This document shows, piece after piece, positions 1-8,201 of a stretch of 24,781 nucleotides of DNA. Position 1 is the stretch's first letter; each line of letters begins with the position of its first letter. Below the pieces are notes generated by a model. It saw nothing but the letters and a program-made list of their open reading frames with translations. It was not told the origin of the DNA and did not search any database. Origin of the DNA: DASPFV01 sp035620975 (GTDB lineage Bacteria > Acidobacteriota > Vicinamibacteria > Vicinamibacterales > 2-12-FULL-66-21). The position numbers were made by a program, and so were the translations under genes. Location of the stretch: the NCBI GenBank assembly GCA_035620975.1, contig DASPFV010000227.1, forward strand, positions 1 to 24,781, in the 5' to 3' direction.

Positions 1-1
1 T

Positions 2-2800
2 GCCCTCGTCTGTAGACCGGGCAGCGCGTCCGCCCAGCCCCGACCTCCCGATCGCGAGTACACCCTTCAGGCATTCATGCTCGGCTATCGCGGGGTCGGC
101 GGCGACATCGACGGGGTGCGGAACCCGACTCTCACCGCCCAGACCGGGCAGACGGTGCGGATCACGATCGTCAACGGCGAGATGATGCTGCACGACCTCG
201 CGCTCGAGCGCCTCGGCATCAAGAGCACGCAGCTCATCGACCCTGGCGTCAGCACCAGCATCACGTTCGTCGCGAAGACCAACGACACCTACTACTGCAC
301 CGTTCCCGGCCATCGCGAGGCAGGCATGGAAGGCCGGATCGAAGTCTCCGACGAGCCGCGCACGGAACCCGAGGGCCTCCTCCCGCAGGTCGACGGCCGT
401 CCGCTGGACCTGGGATTCGAGAGCGGCACGCTCGACAACTGGCTGCCCCAGGGCACCGCCTTCGGCATCGTCAACGGCGAAAATGCCGGAACGGCCGGGA
501 CGATCCCCGGGGCCGCAGCGGGGCACGCCGGGGCGTATTGGGTGACGAGCCGGATCGACGGCAGCGCCCGCACCGGCACCCTCACCTCGGTCCCCTTCGC
601 GATTACGCAGCCCTTTGCGAGCTTTCTGGTGGCCGGGGGCGCGTTCAGCAGCACACGCGTCGAGCTGGTGCTCGCCGACGGCAGGAAGGTGATCCACAGC
701 ATCTCGGGCTCGAACCATCCCACGCTGCGGCCCGTCGTGGTCGACCTGCAGCCCTACGTGGGCCGGTCTCTCCAGGTGCGGCTGGTGGACGAGGAGACCG
801 GCGCGCCCACCGCCGTGTACTTGAAAGAGAGCCCGTGGGCCTACATCAGCTTCGACAATTTCCGCTTCCACGAGGCGCGGCCGTCGTTCCTGCACGAGGT
901 CGTCGCGTCTGCCGTTCCGCTGATGCCCCCGATGGACGCCGTGCTCCACGCCGGCCTGCCGGCGGCCGATGCCGCGCGCGTGATGGACGTGCCCGAGGGC
1001 TTCGCCGTGAAGGTCGCGGCCTCCGAGCCGGACGTGATCCGCCCCATCGCCTTCGCACTCGACGACCGCGGCCGGCTCTGGGTAGCCGAGGCGCACACCT
1101 ACCCGCAGCGTGCGCACGGGCCCGGGCGGGATCGGATCCTGGTTCTCGAGGACACCAACGGCGACGGCCGGCTCGATCGCCGCAAGGTCTTCATCGAGCA
1201 CCTCAACCTGGTGAGCGGGCTGGAAGTCGGGTTCGGAGGCGTCTGGGTGGGCGCGGCGCCGTACCTGCTGTTCATTCCCATCCAGCCCGGCGGAGACGCG
1301 CCGGCCGGCCCTCCGCAGATCCTCCTGGACGGCTGGGGGTATCAGGACACACACGAGACGCTGAACACGTTTACGTGGGGACCGGACGGCTGGCTCTACG
1401 GGACCCACGGCGTGTTCACGCACTCCAACGTCGGGCGGCCGGGGACACCGGACGACCAGCGGCAGCGGATCAACGCGGGTGTCTGGCGGTATCACCCGAC
1501 GCGGCACGAATTCGAGGTGTTCGCGCACGGCACGAGCAACCCGTGGGGGCTCGACTTCAACGACTATGGCCACGCTTTCGCGACGGCCTGCGTCATCGAA
1601 CACCTCTTCCACGTCGTGCCCGGCGCCCGCTACAAGCGACAGGCGGGCAGCCATTTCAATCCCTACACGTTCGACGACATCAAGACCGCCGCCGATCACG
1701 TGCACTGGGTCGGAACCCAGGGCCCCCACGCGGCCAACGGCCGCTCGGGATCGGCCGGCGGCGGCCACGCGCACGCAGGGGCGATGATCTATCTCGGCAG
1801 CGACAACTGGCCGCAGGAGTACCGCGGGTCGCTGTTCATGAACAACATCCACGGCGCGAGGACGAACGTGGACCGCCTGCAGCGGCAGGGTTCAGGCTAC
1901 ATCGCCTCGCACGGCCCCGACTTCCTCCTGGCCAACGACGCGCACAGCCAGATGCTGAACCTGAAGTACGGGCCCGACGGCGCGGTGTGGGCGATCGATT
2001 GGTACGACCGCAACCAGTGCCACACCAGCACGGACGAGATCCATCAGAAGACGTTCGGGCGCATCTTCAGGATCGCCCACGACCGCGACCGCTGGACGAA
2101 GGTCGACCTGGCCACCCTCCCCTCGGATCGGCTCGTCGAGCTGCAGCTGCACCGCAACGACTGGTACGTGCGCCACGCACGCCGGCTGCTGCAGGAGCGC
2201 GGACCGGATCCCGCCGTGCACGCTCGGCTCCGGACGATTCTCCACCAGAACCCCGATGTCACGCGGAAGCTGCGGGCGCTCTGGGCGCTCCACGTCACGT
2301 CGGGCCTGAATGAAGGGGACCTGCTCGAACTGCTCGACCACGACAGCGAGTACGTCAGGGCGTGGGCTGTACAGCTGCTCGCCGAGAGCTGGTTCCCTTC
2401 GGACGAGGCTGTGCGGCAGTTCGCCAGGCTGGCACGCCAGGATCCGTCGGCGCTGGTACGGCTCTACGTCGCGAGCAGCCTCCAGCGTGTGCCGGCCGAG
2501 AAGCGCTGGGACGTGCTGGCGGCGCTCTACGCGAACGCCGGGGACGCGACGGATCAGAATCTTCCGATGATGGTGTGGTACGCCGCCGAGCCCGTGGTGG
2601 AGCTCGACATGTCCCGCGCGCTTGCGCTCGCCGATGGATCCGGGTTCCCGCGCCTCTTCAGCTTCACCGTGCAGCGCATCGCTGCCGTTGGGACGCACGA
2701 GGCGTTGCGCGTGCTGGCCGATCGCCTGGGCCGCACCCTCGATCCCGTGCAGCAGAAGGAGCTGGCGAACGGGATCGTGCAGATCGTCGGACGGCCTTAG
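2..2800 (+). CDS. Secreted cupredoxin / PVC-type dehydrogenase / HEAT-repeat protein (5' partial)
   Basis: The frame is open from base 2, so the gene begins before the window. The first residues (ending SASAQ) look like the end of a signal peptide, and the Met at 77 is internal to the cupredoxin fold. Counting from that Met, residues 1-92 form a type-1 copper domain with ligands His39, Cys74, His79 and Met84. Residues about 105-270 are the beta-sandwich often found in planctomycete-type PVC proteins (LDLGFESGTLDNW through SFDNFRFH). Residues about 310-680 are a sorbosone dehydrogenase-like propeller, and about 690-900 are HEAT-like helical repeats. I find no CxxCH, although many relatives carry a C-terminal cytochrome c. 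The protein is probably periplasmic and oxidises an unknown sugar or alcohol, perhaps passing electrons through the copper site. The domain calls are firm; the substrate and electron route are inferred. Confidence 0.85.
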   Translation, partial: ALVCRPGSASAQPRPPDREYTLQAFMLGYRGVGGDIDGVRNPTLTAQTGQTVRITIVNGEMMLHDLALERLGIKSTQLIDPGVSTSITFVAKTNDTYYCTVPGHREAGMEGRIEVSDEPRTEPEGLLPQVDGRPLDLGFESGTLDNWLPQGTAFGIVNGENAGTAGTIPGAAAGHAGAYWVTSRIDGSARTGTLTSVPFAITQPFASFLVAGGAFSSTRVELVLADGRKVIHSISGSNHPTLRPVVVDLQPYVGRSLQVRLVDEETGAPTAVYLKESPWAYISFDNFRFHEARPSFLHEVVASAVPLMPPMDAVLHAGLPAADAARVMDVPEGFAVKVAASEPDVIRPIAFALDDRGRLWVAEAHTYPQRAHGPGRDRILVLEDTNGDGRLDRRKVFIEHLNLVSGLEVGFGGVWVGAAPYLLFIPIQPGGDAPAGPPQILLDGWGYQDTHETLNTFTWGPDGWLYGTHGVFTHSNVGRPGTPDDQRQRINAGVWRYHPTRHEFEVFAHGTSNPWGLDFNDYGHAFATACVIEHLFHVVPGARYKRQAGSHFNPYTFDDIKTAADHVHWVGTQGPHAANGRSGSAGGGHAHAGAMIYLGSDNWPQEYRGSLFMNNIHGARTNVDRLQRQGSGYIASHGPDFLLANDAHSQMLNLKYGPDGAVWAIDWYDRNQCHTSTDEIHQKTFGRIFRIAHDRDRWTKVDLATLPSDRLVELQLHRNDWYVRHARRLLQERGPDPAVHARLRTILHQNPDVTRKLRALWALHVTSGLNEGDLLELLDHDSEYVRAWAVQLLAESWFPSDEAVRQFARLARQDPSALVRLYVASSLQRVPAEKRWDVLAALYANAGDATDQNLPMMVWYAAEPVVELDMSRALALADGSGFPRLFSFTVQRIAAVGTHEALRVLADRLGRTLDPVQQKELANGIVQIVGRP

Positions 2801-2804
2801 CGCC

Positions 2805-2853
2805 GTTCAAAGTTCAGAGTTCAAGGTTCAACGTTCAAGGTTCAAGGTTCCAG
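2805..2853 (+). repeat. Seven-unit array of a 7-bp repeat, consensus GTTCAAG
   Basis: Seven consecutive heptamers start at 2805, 2812, 2819, 2826, 2833, 2840 and 2847. All fit GTTCAAG with at most two changes. The array fills nearly all of the gap between the stop codons of two convergent genes. The same unit occurs in reverse orientation at 12621-12662. Confidence 0.9.
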
Positions 2854-2860
2854 GTCCCTG

Positions 2861-4429
2861 TCAGAACGCGACACACGGTCCCCGCAGCGCCGGCTCGGCG
2901 GGAGCCGGACGGACCGACAGATATTGCACGCCCGGCGGGAGGGTCGGCGCGAGCGTGATCGCCACCTCGACCCGCCCGCGCTCGCAGCTCATCGTCCACG
3001 AGCCACGCAGCGCGTTCTCGACGACATCGAACCCGTCCGGGCTCGAGCAGGTGCCGACCTTCGACCTCACCTCCTCGATCTCCTTCCGGCGCCGATCCCG
3101 CGAACGATCCAGGAACAGGTTCTCCGCCGCAATCCTCTCCGCGAGCGCGTCATCCCAGGTCATGACCAGCTTCGAAACCGCGTCGCGCGCAGCGACGAGC
3201 GCGGCGGACGGCCGGACCAGACGGGGCTGGAGGCCGCCCGTGGCGGCGAGCCGATCGAAGGCCTCGCCGACGACGCGCGTCCAGCCCGTGTAGGTAACGT
3301 TGCCGAACGCGATGATGCCAACGCCGTAGTCGGGCAGCCACTGCATGATCGAGCCATAGCCGGGCAGCCCGCCTGTATGCGCCACCATGGAGCGGAACTG
3401 GCACGTCTGTGTCACCCTGAGGCCGTATCCATACGCCGTTGCGGTCAGATGGGCGGCGCCGGCGCGCCTGTCGAGGGCCACCCGCATCGCGGCAGGCCTC
3501 CACGGCTGCTGCATCTCGCGCAGGGAGGCGCGCCGGATGGGCCCACGCTCGGCGCCGTCCCGTGGTGGCCACGCGTCCAGCATGACCGCGACGTAGCGAC
3601 CGAGATCCCGGATTGACGTCAGCATGCCACCCATGGCCCCGAACGAGCCGTGGGGCAACGCCGGTTCAGGCTTCCACCCCTCGTCCTCCCAGCGATATCC
3701 GATGGCCAGGCGGTCGGCGGGCACGCGCGACGGATGCAGCGTCGTCGCGCGCATGCCGAGCGGCTGCAGGATGGCCCGGGAGATGTACTCGTCGTAGGCC
3801 TGCCCGGAGACCTGGGAGACGATCCGGCCGAGGATGGCGAAGCCGTAGTTGGAGTACTCGTAGACGACGCCAGGCGCGTTCGAAAACGGGATGCCCTCGC
3901 GCAGCATCGCCGACAGAGCAGCCTCGCTCTCCGAGAGCTGCTGGTCTCCCCAGGGGTTGTCCTCCGGAAAGCCGGCGGAGTGCGTGAGCAGATGCCGGAT
4001 GGTGATGCCTGGAGAGTCCGACGTCGGGTAGCGCAGGTCCCGCAGCTCGGGGACGTACCGCTCGGCCGGGTCGTCCAGCGCCAGCTTCCCTTCGTCGCGC
4101 AGCTTCAGGATCGCCAGCGCGGTGAAGCTCTTCGTCATCGAGGCAATGCGGAACACCGTGTCGGCGTCGACCGGGGCGCCCGTGCTCACGTCGCGGACGC
4201 CGGCTGCAGCGGCATGAACGAGCTCCCCGTCGACGACGATGCCCCACGCGGCCCCTGGGACATGCGAAGCCTTCGCGAACTCGGCGAACAGGCGATCGAT
4301 CTCGCCGTAGGCCGTCGACAGTTTGGCCTGCCGCTGCGGATCCGCGTACTCGGAGGCCAGCGGCTGGGCGGGCGTCGCTCGCGGCGTTGTCAGGATGACG
4401 ATGATCAGAACGGTCAGGGTGAGCTTCAT
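2861..4429 (-). CDS. Exported serine beta-lactamase-family hydrolase (class C / PBP fold)
   Basis: 522 aa with an N-terminal signal peptide (hydrophobic residues 3-14, probable cleavage after ATPAQ at 17-21). The class C active-site motifs are present: Ser97-Met-Thr-Lys100 (SxxK), Tyr192-Ser-Asn194 (YxN) and His351-Thr-Gly353 in the KTG position. LLTHSAG at 147-153 is also typical of PF00144. A C-terminal extension of roughly 120 residues after the catalytic domain has no fold I recognise. Such proteins are usually peptidases or esterases acting on D-amino-acid peptides or small esters, so antibiotic hydrolysis should not be assumed. The ATG at 4429 puts the signal peptide first; no clear Shine-Dalgarno sequence precedes it. 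It is divergent from the FG-GAP gene at 4578. Confidence 0.9.
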   Translation of the reverse strand: MKLTLTVLIIVILTTPRATPAQPLASEYADPQRQAKLSTAYGEIDRLFAEFAKASHVPGAAWGIVVDGELVHAAAAGVRDVSTGAPVDADTVFRIASMTKSFTALAILKLRDEGKLALDDPAERYVPELRDLRYPTSDSPGITIRHLLTHSAGFPEDNPWGDQQLSESEAALSAMLREGIPFSNAPGVVYEYSNYGFAILGRIVSQVSGQAYDEYISRAILQPLGMRATTLHPSRVPADRLAIGYRWEDEGWKPEPALPHGSFGAMGGMLTSIRDLGRYVAVMLDAWPPRDGAERGPIRRASLREMQQPWRPAAMRVALDRRAGAAHLTATAYGYGLRVTQTCQFRSMVAHTGGLPGYGSIMQWLPDYGVGIIAFGNVTYTGWTRVVGEAFDRLAATGGLQPRLVRPSAALVAARDAVSKLVMTWDDALAERIAAENLFLDRSRDRRRKEIEEVRSKVGTCSSPDGFDVVENALRGSWTMSCERGRVEVAITLAPTLPPGVQYLSVRPAPAEPALRGPCVAF

Positions 4430-4493
4430 GACGGCGGCTCTGAGCCTCCGCTCGACGGCAGACTTTGACGAAGCACGGTGACTCCGAGTGAGA

Positions 4494-4529
4494 CGGAAGC
4501 GACGGGACCTCGGCCACTTCCGCGTCCCG
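4494..4529. other. Two interleaved 6-bp inverted repeats in a divergent intergenic region
   Basis: CGGAAG (4494-4499) pairs with CTTCCG (4517-4522), and CGGGAC (4503-4508) pairs with GTCCCG (4524-4529). The order A-B-A'-B' means the two helices are either alternative hairpins or a strained pseudoknot. They lie about 50-85 nt upstream of the FG-GAP start. In GC-rich DNA, 6-bp arms can arise by chance. The rest of the 148-bp gap (4430-4577) shows no clear promoter. Confidence 0.3.
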
Positions 4530-4577
4530 GAGGCCTGTTTGAGAGTAGACTACCCCGCCACAGGGTGAGAGAGCCAA

Positions 4578-5921
4578 ATGAAGATTCCAGCCACCGTGGT
4601 GCTCTGTGTATCCGTCCTCGGCGGCGTTGTCCTGGCCGAGGAGCTGCACACCTTCAGACGCATTCAGCTGACGGACCAGTTCTGGAGCGAAGGGGCCAAT
4701 GCCGGGGATCTGAACAACGATGGCGTGGCCGACGTGATTGCCGGACCGTGGTGGTGGGAGGGCCCTGATTTCACACGGCGGCACGAGTACTACCCTGCGA
4801 CGGCGAGTTTCCAGCTGAAGCTCGGCCCGATGACCTCGGCGACGGTGCCCGGATTCGAGGGCGCGCTCGGCCGCGAGAACAAGTACTCGGACAATTTCTT
4901 CGCCTGGGTCTACGACTTCAACGGCGACAAGTGGAACGACATTCTGATCGTCGGTTTCCCTGGCACGGACACGTCCTGGTTCGAGAACCCGAAGGGCCGC
5001 GAGGGGCACTGGACCCGCCACAAGGTGTTCGACCAGACGGATAACGAATCGCCGACGTTCGCCGATCTGACCGGCGACGGCCGGCCCGAGCTCGTCTGCA
5101 TCACGAAGGGCCAGTACGGCTACGCGGAGCCGGACTGGCTGCGCCCCGAGAAGCCCTGGACGTTCAGAGCCATCTCACCCGACGCCAAGTACGGCAACTT
5201 CACCCACGGCATGGGAATCGGCGACGTGAACGGCGACGGCCGGCTCGATCTGCTCGAGAAGAACGGCTGGTGGCAGCAGCCGGCCTCTCTCGCCGGACAC
5301 CCGCTCTGGACCTTCCACCCGCAGCCCATGGGAAGCGGCGGCTCGCAGATGTATGTGTACGACGTCGACGGCGACGGGCTCGGCGACATCATCACCGCGC
5401 TCGCTGCCCACGGCTTCGGGCTGGCGTGGTACCAGCAGTACCGCGAGGGGGGTGAAATACGGTTCCGCGAGCACGTGATCATGAACAGGGAACCTGCCGA
5501 GAACCGCTTCGGCGTCAAGTTCTCGGAGGTCCACGCCATCGACCTGGTCGACATGGATGGCGACGGCCTGAAGGACATCGTCACCGGCAAGCGCTTCTGG
5601 TCGCACGGGCGGACCGGCGATCCCGATCGCAACGACGCGGCGGTGCTCTACTGGTTCAGGCTCGTCCGGGGACCCGGCCGAAGCGTCGACTTCGTCCCGT
5701 ACCTGATCGACGACGAATCAGGCGTGGGCACGCAGGTCGTCGCGACGGACGTGAACGGCGATGGCCTGCCGGACGTCGTGCTCGCGAACAAGCGCGGGGC
5801 GTTCGTGCACGTGCACGAGAAGAAGACCGTCACGCGCGAGGAGTGGGAGCGTGCCCAGCCGAAGCCCGTCCGTGACGAGGGAGCCCGCAGCACGGGCCGC
5901 GGGCTCCCGGTCCGTCACTGA
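4578..5921 (+). CDS. Secreted FG-GAP/VCBS beta-propeller protein
   Basis: 447 aa. The signal peptide covers residues 1-20 (cleavage near VVLA/EEL). Seven calcium-binding loops of the DxDxDG type start near residues 44, 113, 163, 216, 262, 325 and 391. Examples are DLNNDG, DVNGDG, DVDGDG and DMDGDG; the second is divergent (DFNGDK). Seven loops match a complete seven-bladed FG-GAP propeller, as in integrin alpha subunits and bacterial VCBS proteins. The role is probably extracellular binding or scaffolding; no catalytic residues are evident. A GGTGAGAGAG stretch just before the ATG may serve as ribosome binding site. The last 15 or so residues are encoded by a long hairpin, so the ancestral end may have been close to the KPV before it. 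The stop overlaps the convergent lipoprotein gene by 7 bp. Confidence 0.85.
   Translation: MKIPATVVLCVSVLGGVVLAEELHTFRRIQLTDQFWSEGANAGDLNNDGVADVIAGPWWWEGPDFTRRHEYYPATASFQLKLGPMTSATVPGFEGALGRENKYSDNFFAWVYDFNGDKWNDILIVGFPGTDTSWFENPKGREGHWTRHKVFDQTDNESPTFADLTGDGRPELVCITKGQYGYAEPDWLRPEKPWTFRAISPDAKYGNFTHGMGIGDVNGDGRLDLLEKNGWWQQPASLAGHPLWTFHPQPMGSGGSQMYVYDVDGDGLGDIITALAAHGFGLAWYQQYREGGEIRFREHVIMNREPAENRFGVKFSEVHAIDLVDMDGDGLKDIVTGKRFWSHGRTGDPDRNDAAVLYWFRLVRGPGRSVDFVPYLIDDESGVGTQVVATDVNGDGLPDVVLANKRGAFVHVHEKKTVTREEWERAQPKPVRDEGARSTGRGLPVRH
5872..5918. terminator. Strong bidirectional hairpin between convergent genes
   Basis: GGGAGCCCGC (5879-5888) and GCGGGCTCCC (5899-5908) form a perfect 10-bp stem with a 10-nt loop. 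An outer 6-bp stem, GTGACG (5872-5877) with CGTCAC (5913-5918), closes across a small internal loop. The hairpin spans the 3' ends of both convergent genes and would act on either strand. No U-tract follows, so it may be a transcription barrier or mRNA end stabiliser rather than a classical intrinsic terminator. Confidence 0.6.
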
Positions 5922-6970
5922 ACGCTGCAGGTTGCGCTGAAGCGCTGCCCCGTCGTGGTTCCCGGAACCTCTTCGCCGGGCCTGCCGTCGCCGTGAGCCA
6001 GGTGCGCCGGCACGGCGCTCTGCGCCACTTCGATGTGGACGAAGAAGCCCGCGCCCGTCTTGTGGCACAGCTGAACTTTCGGGCCTTCGTCTTGCTGCTC
6101 CGTCACGCCGAGGTAATGGCTCGGGTCCGTGTCGCTCACGTCGCCGGAGCTCGAGCTCGCGTTCACCCTGCCGACGTTGCGATACTGGCCGGGCGTGGCT
6201 GTGCCGGATCCGGTGCAGGTCATCGACTCGCCCGGAGACAGTGACGCCTTGGGACAACTGACAGCCACACCCTTGTCGTCGCTGACGGTGACGCCGCTCA
6301 GGGCCACCGTGCCGACATTGGTCACGACGTAGGTCCAGTTCACAGCGCTGCCCACGACGATCTCCGGACCCGGCGCGCTGTCGGCGTCACGGCCGTTCGT
6401 CGACTTCTCGATGGTCACGGCAGGCCCGACGACGCGGCAGTTCTCGTCGAACACCTGGTTCGGGTTCTGCGCGCCAGGCACCGGTTCGCCAACCTTGGCA
6501 TCGCCATGCGCGCGGTGGGCGGACTCGGCGTTCACGCTGACGTCAATCAGATGGTATGTGCCGTTCCCTTCCTTGTGGCACAGTTCCACCTTCCCCTCCG
6601 AGCGTGTCTCACTCACGATCGTCGCAGTAGTGCCGCTCACCTGCACCTGGATCTCGATGAACTGGTTCTGTCCGACGTTCGAGAGCTGCGCCGTCGCATC
6701 CACGCTCGAGTCCTGGAACTTCAGCTGGATGTTGCCCGACGGGACGCTTCTGAGCTGGAAGTACCCGGAGCTCTCCACGGTGGTCGAGAGGCTGCTGCCG
6801 GGGACCGAGACGGTCAGCCCCTGGAGCGGGCCGCTCGTGCGGCTCACCATCCCGGCAACGGTGGCGCCGGTGCTGCCGGACGGCTCGGTGGGACTGCTGC
6901 CGCCGCAGGCCGCTGCGACCAGGACTCCGGCGCACGTCAGGACGAAAAGCGTACGAATCGCTATCCGCAT
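5915..6970 (-). CDS. Lipoprotein with carboxypeptidase-regulatory, DUF11-like and duplicated CHK/AHxAHGD modules
   Basis: 351 aa. The signal ends in the lipobox VAAAC, with Cys22 as the lipidated residue, followed by a low-complexity GGSSPTEPSGS linker. Residues about 36-110 resemble a carboxypeptidase-regulatory beta-sandwich. Residues about 183-290 are a DUF11-type repeat (VTIEKSTNGRD, then WTYVVTNVGT). Two copies of a small module flank it. Each starts LCHK (Cys131 and Cys302), contains AHxAHGD plus a GExVPG turn (about 152-166 and 322-337), and ends with a second Cys (178 and 348). The paired Cys could form one disulfide per module; the conserved His cluster could bind metal. The function is unknown; cell-surface binding or adhesion is likely. 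Confidence 0.8.
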   Translation of the reverse strand: MRIAIRTLFVLTCAGVLVAAACGGSSPTEPSGSTGATVAGMVSRTSGPLQGLTVSVPGSSLSTTVESSGYFQLRSVPSGNIQLKFQDSSVDATAQLSNVGQNQFIEIQVQVSGTTATIVSETRSEGKVELCHKEGNGTYHLIDVSVNAESAHRAHGDAKVGEPVPGAQNPNQVFDENCRVVGPAVTIEKSTNGRDADSAPGPEIVVGSAVNWTYVVTNVGTVALSGVTVSDDKGVAVSCPKASLSPGESMTCTGSGTATPGQYRNVGRVNASSSSGDVSDTDPSHYLGVTEQQDEGPKVQLCHKTGAGFFVHIEVAQSAVPAHLAHGDGRPGEEVPGTTTGQRFSATCSVQ

Positions 6971-6976
6971 GGTCTA

Positions 6977-6986
6977 CTCTCCCCCC
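6977..6986 (-). promoter_or_regulatory. Ribosome binding site of the lipoprotein gene
   Basis: On the minus strand a GGGGGGAGAG run ends 6 nt before the ATG at 6970. It supports that start, which puts the lipobox at residue 22. Most other genes here lack such a clear site. Confidence 0.6.
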
Positions 6987-7134
6987 GGAGATGGGTGCAT
7001 AGAACGACCCCGATTGCGGAGCAACCGACATTCCGTGGGGGCTGTCGGACGAACCTGCGCCGATTCAACGCGTTGGCCTGAACACAGTCCTGTAATCGAT
7101 GAACGGACGTCACAGCTTGGGACGAGAAATTACG

Positions 7135-8163
7135 TTAAGCGTCCACGAGCAGTCGGCCGTCCTCCATGATCTTCCGATCGTCGAACCAGACGGTTGGCGA
7201 CGTCACCAATCCGTCCAGATGACTGGCGACGCGAACGGTCCCGCCCATGGACTTGTTGTCCCCGAACGCAATGTGAATCGTGCCCATGACCTTCTCGTCC
7301 TCGAGGATCACGCCAGTGAGCTTCGCGCGGTCGTTGGTACCGATGCCGAACTCGGCGAGGTTCCGCGCGGCGCGGCCGTGCGCGTCGAGGAGGGCGATCA
7401 GCTGTTCCGCTTCTCGGCCGCCGGTGATGCGCGTGGCGTACCCGTTCTCGACGTCGATCCGAATCGGCTGCCTGGTGATACCGATTCCGGCCATCGACCC
7501 GTCCACGACGACGAGGCCGCTCGACTGCCCCTCGAGCGGCGCGAGGTAGGCCTCCCCGGTCGGCAGGTTGCCCCACTGCCCGCGCTCCCGGAAGAGCCCG
7601 CTGCTCGCATGCGCGCGCCGCCCCGCAACCGGGAGGACCACGTCGGTGCCGCTGCGCGACTGGACGCGCACCACCGAAGCCTGCTCCATCAGGCGACAGA
7701 GGCTGTGCGTCCGTTCCGCGATCCGTTGATAGTCGGCATTCATGCACCGCACCATGATGTCTTCGGTGACGCCCGGCAGGGTGCCCACGCGCGCGCCCGC
7801 TGCGCTCGCCGCGCGCCTGGCGTCCGTGTGAGTCAGGGATTTCGACGTCGGGCACAGCACGACATCCGCCCGCGCCATCATATCCGCCACGAGCGCCGGG
7901 GGCTCCTCGCCGTTGGTCTTCCTGGGCAGCATCTCCACGAGGAGGACGTCGTGTCCCAGCTCGCGCGCAGCCTGCAGGAGGGCGTGGCCGATCGGGCGCA
8001 GCGGTTCGTCGGTGACGATCAGCACGCGCTCGCCGACCGCCGCCCCCATGCAGTCGCGGATGGCGACCGCCGAGGCGGAGAGGAGCGCGGGTGAGACATG
8101 CACGCGATCACCACTGATGGCTGACGGTTCGACACTGAACCAGGTGCAGATCTCGGCTCGCAC
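7135..8163 (-). CDS. Aminopeptidase, M29 / NicX-like metalloenzyme family
   Basis: 342 aa with a GTG start. An N-terminal Rossmann-like half (VGERVLIVTDEP near residues 43-54, LCPTSKSLTHT near 103-113) precedes a C-terminal metal-binding half with LPTGEAYLAPLEG, HIAFGDN and SHLDG. The Glu, His and Asp in these blocks are the expected metal ligands. The same fold serves leucyl aminopeptidase-like enzymes and the dihydroxypyridine dioxygenase NicX; the LPTGE block and lack of pyridine-pathway neighbours favour the peptidase. There is no signal peptide, so it is cytoplasmic. The first 20 residues are not typical of the family, and a second GTG at 8103 (Val21) is a plausible true start. Its divergent neighbour is a peptide-type transporter, which fits uptake and breakdown of peptides. 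Confidence 0.8.
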   Translation of the reverse strand: MRAEICTWFSVEPSAISGDRVHVSPALLSASAVAIRDCMGAAVGERVLIVTDEPLRPIGHALLQAARELGHDVLLVEMLPRKTNGEEPPALVADMMARADVVLCPTSKSLTHTDARRAASAAGARVGTLPGVTEDIMVRCMNADYQRIAERTHSLCRLMEQASVVRVQSRSGTDVVLPVAGRRAHASSGLFRERGQWGNLPTGEAYLAPLEGQSSGLVVVDGSMAGIGITRQPIRIDVENGYATRITGGREAEQLIALLDAHGRAARNLAEFGIGTNDRAKLTGVILEDEKVMGTIHIAFGDNKSMGGTVRVASHLDGLVTSPTVWFDDRKIMEDGRLLVDA

Positions 8164-8194
8164 CTCGACGCCCGCGGTTCGGCAACCGGAATGC

Positions 8195-8200
8195 TATTAC
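8195..8200 (+). promoter_or_regulatory. Candidate -10 box upstream of the OPT transporter
   Basis: TATTAC preceded by TG at 8192-8193 (TGC-TATTAC) resembles an extended -10 element. It begins 7 nt before the ATG at 8202. A start of transcription around 8206-8208 would exclude that ATG and leave the second ATG at 8214 almost leaderless. No clear -35 is present. Confidence 0.3.
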
Positions 8201-8201
8201 A

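Noticed and set aside
538..2313. Long second open frame inside the cupredoxin/PVC dehydrogenase gene
   Set aside because: The product is Arg/Pro/Ala-rich and low in complexity, while the overlapping frame has clear domains.
2861..4429. Antibiotic resistance gene
   Set aside because: The class C motifs define a broad serine hydrolase family. The long C-terminal extension and context give no support for beta-lactam hydrolysis.
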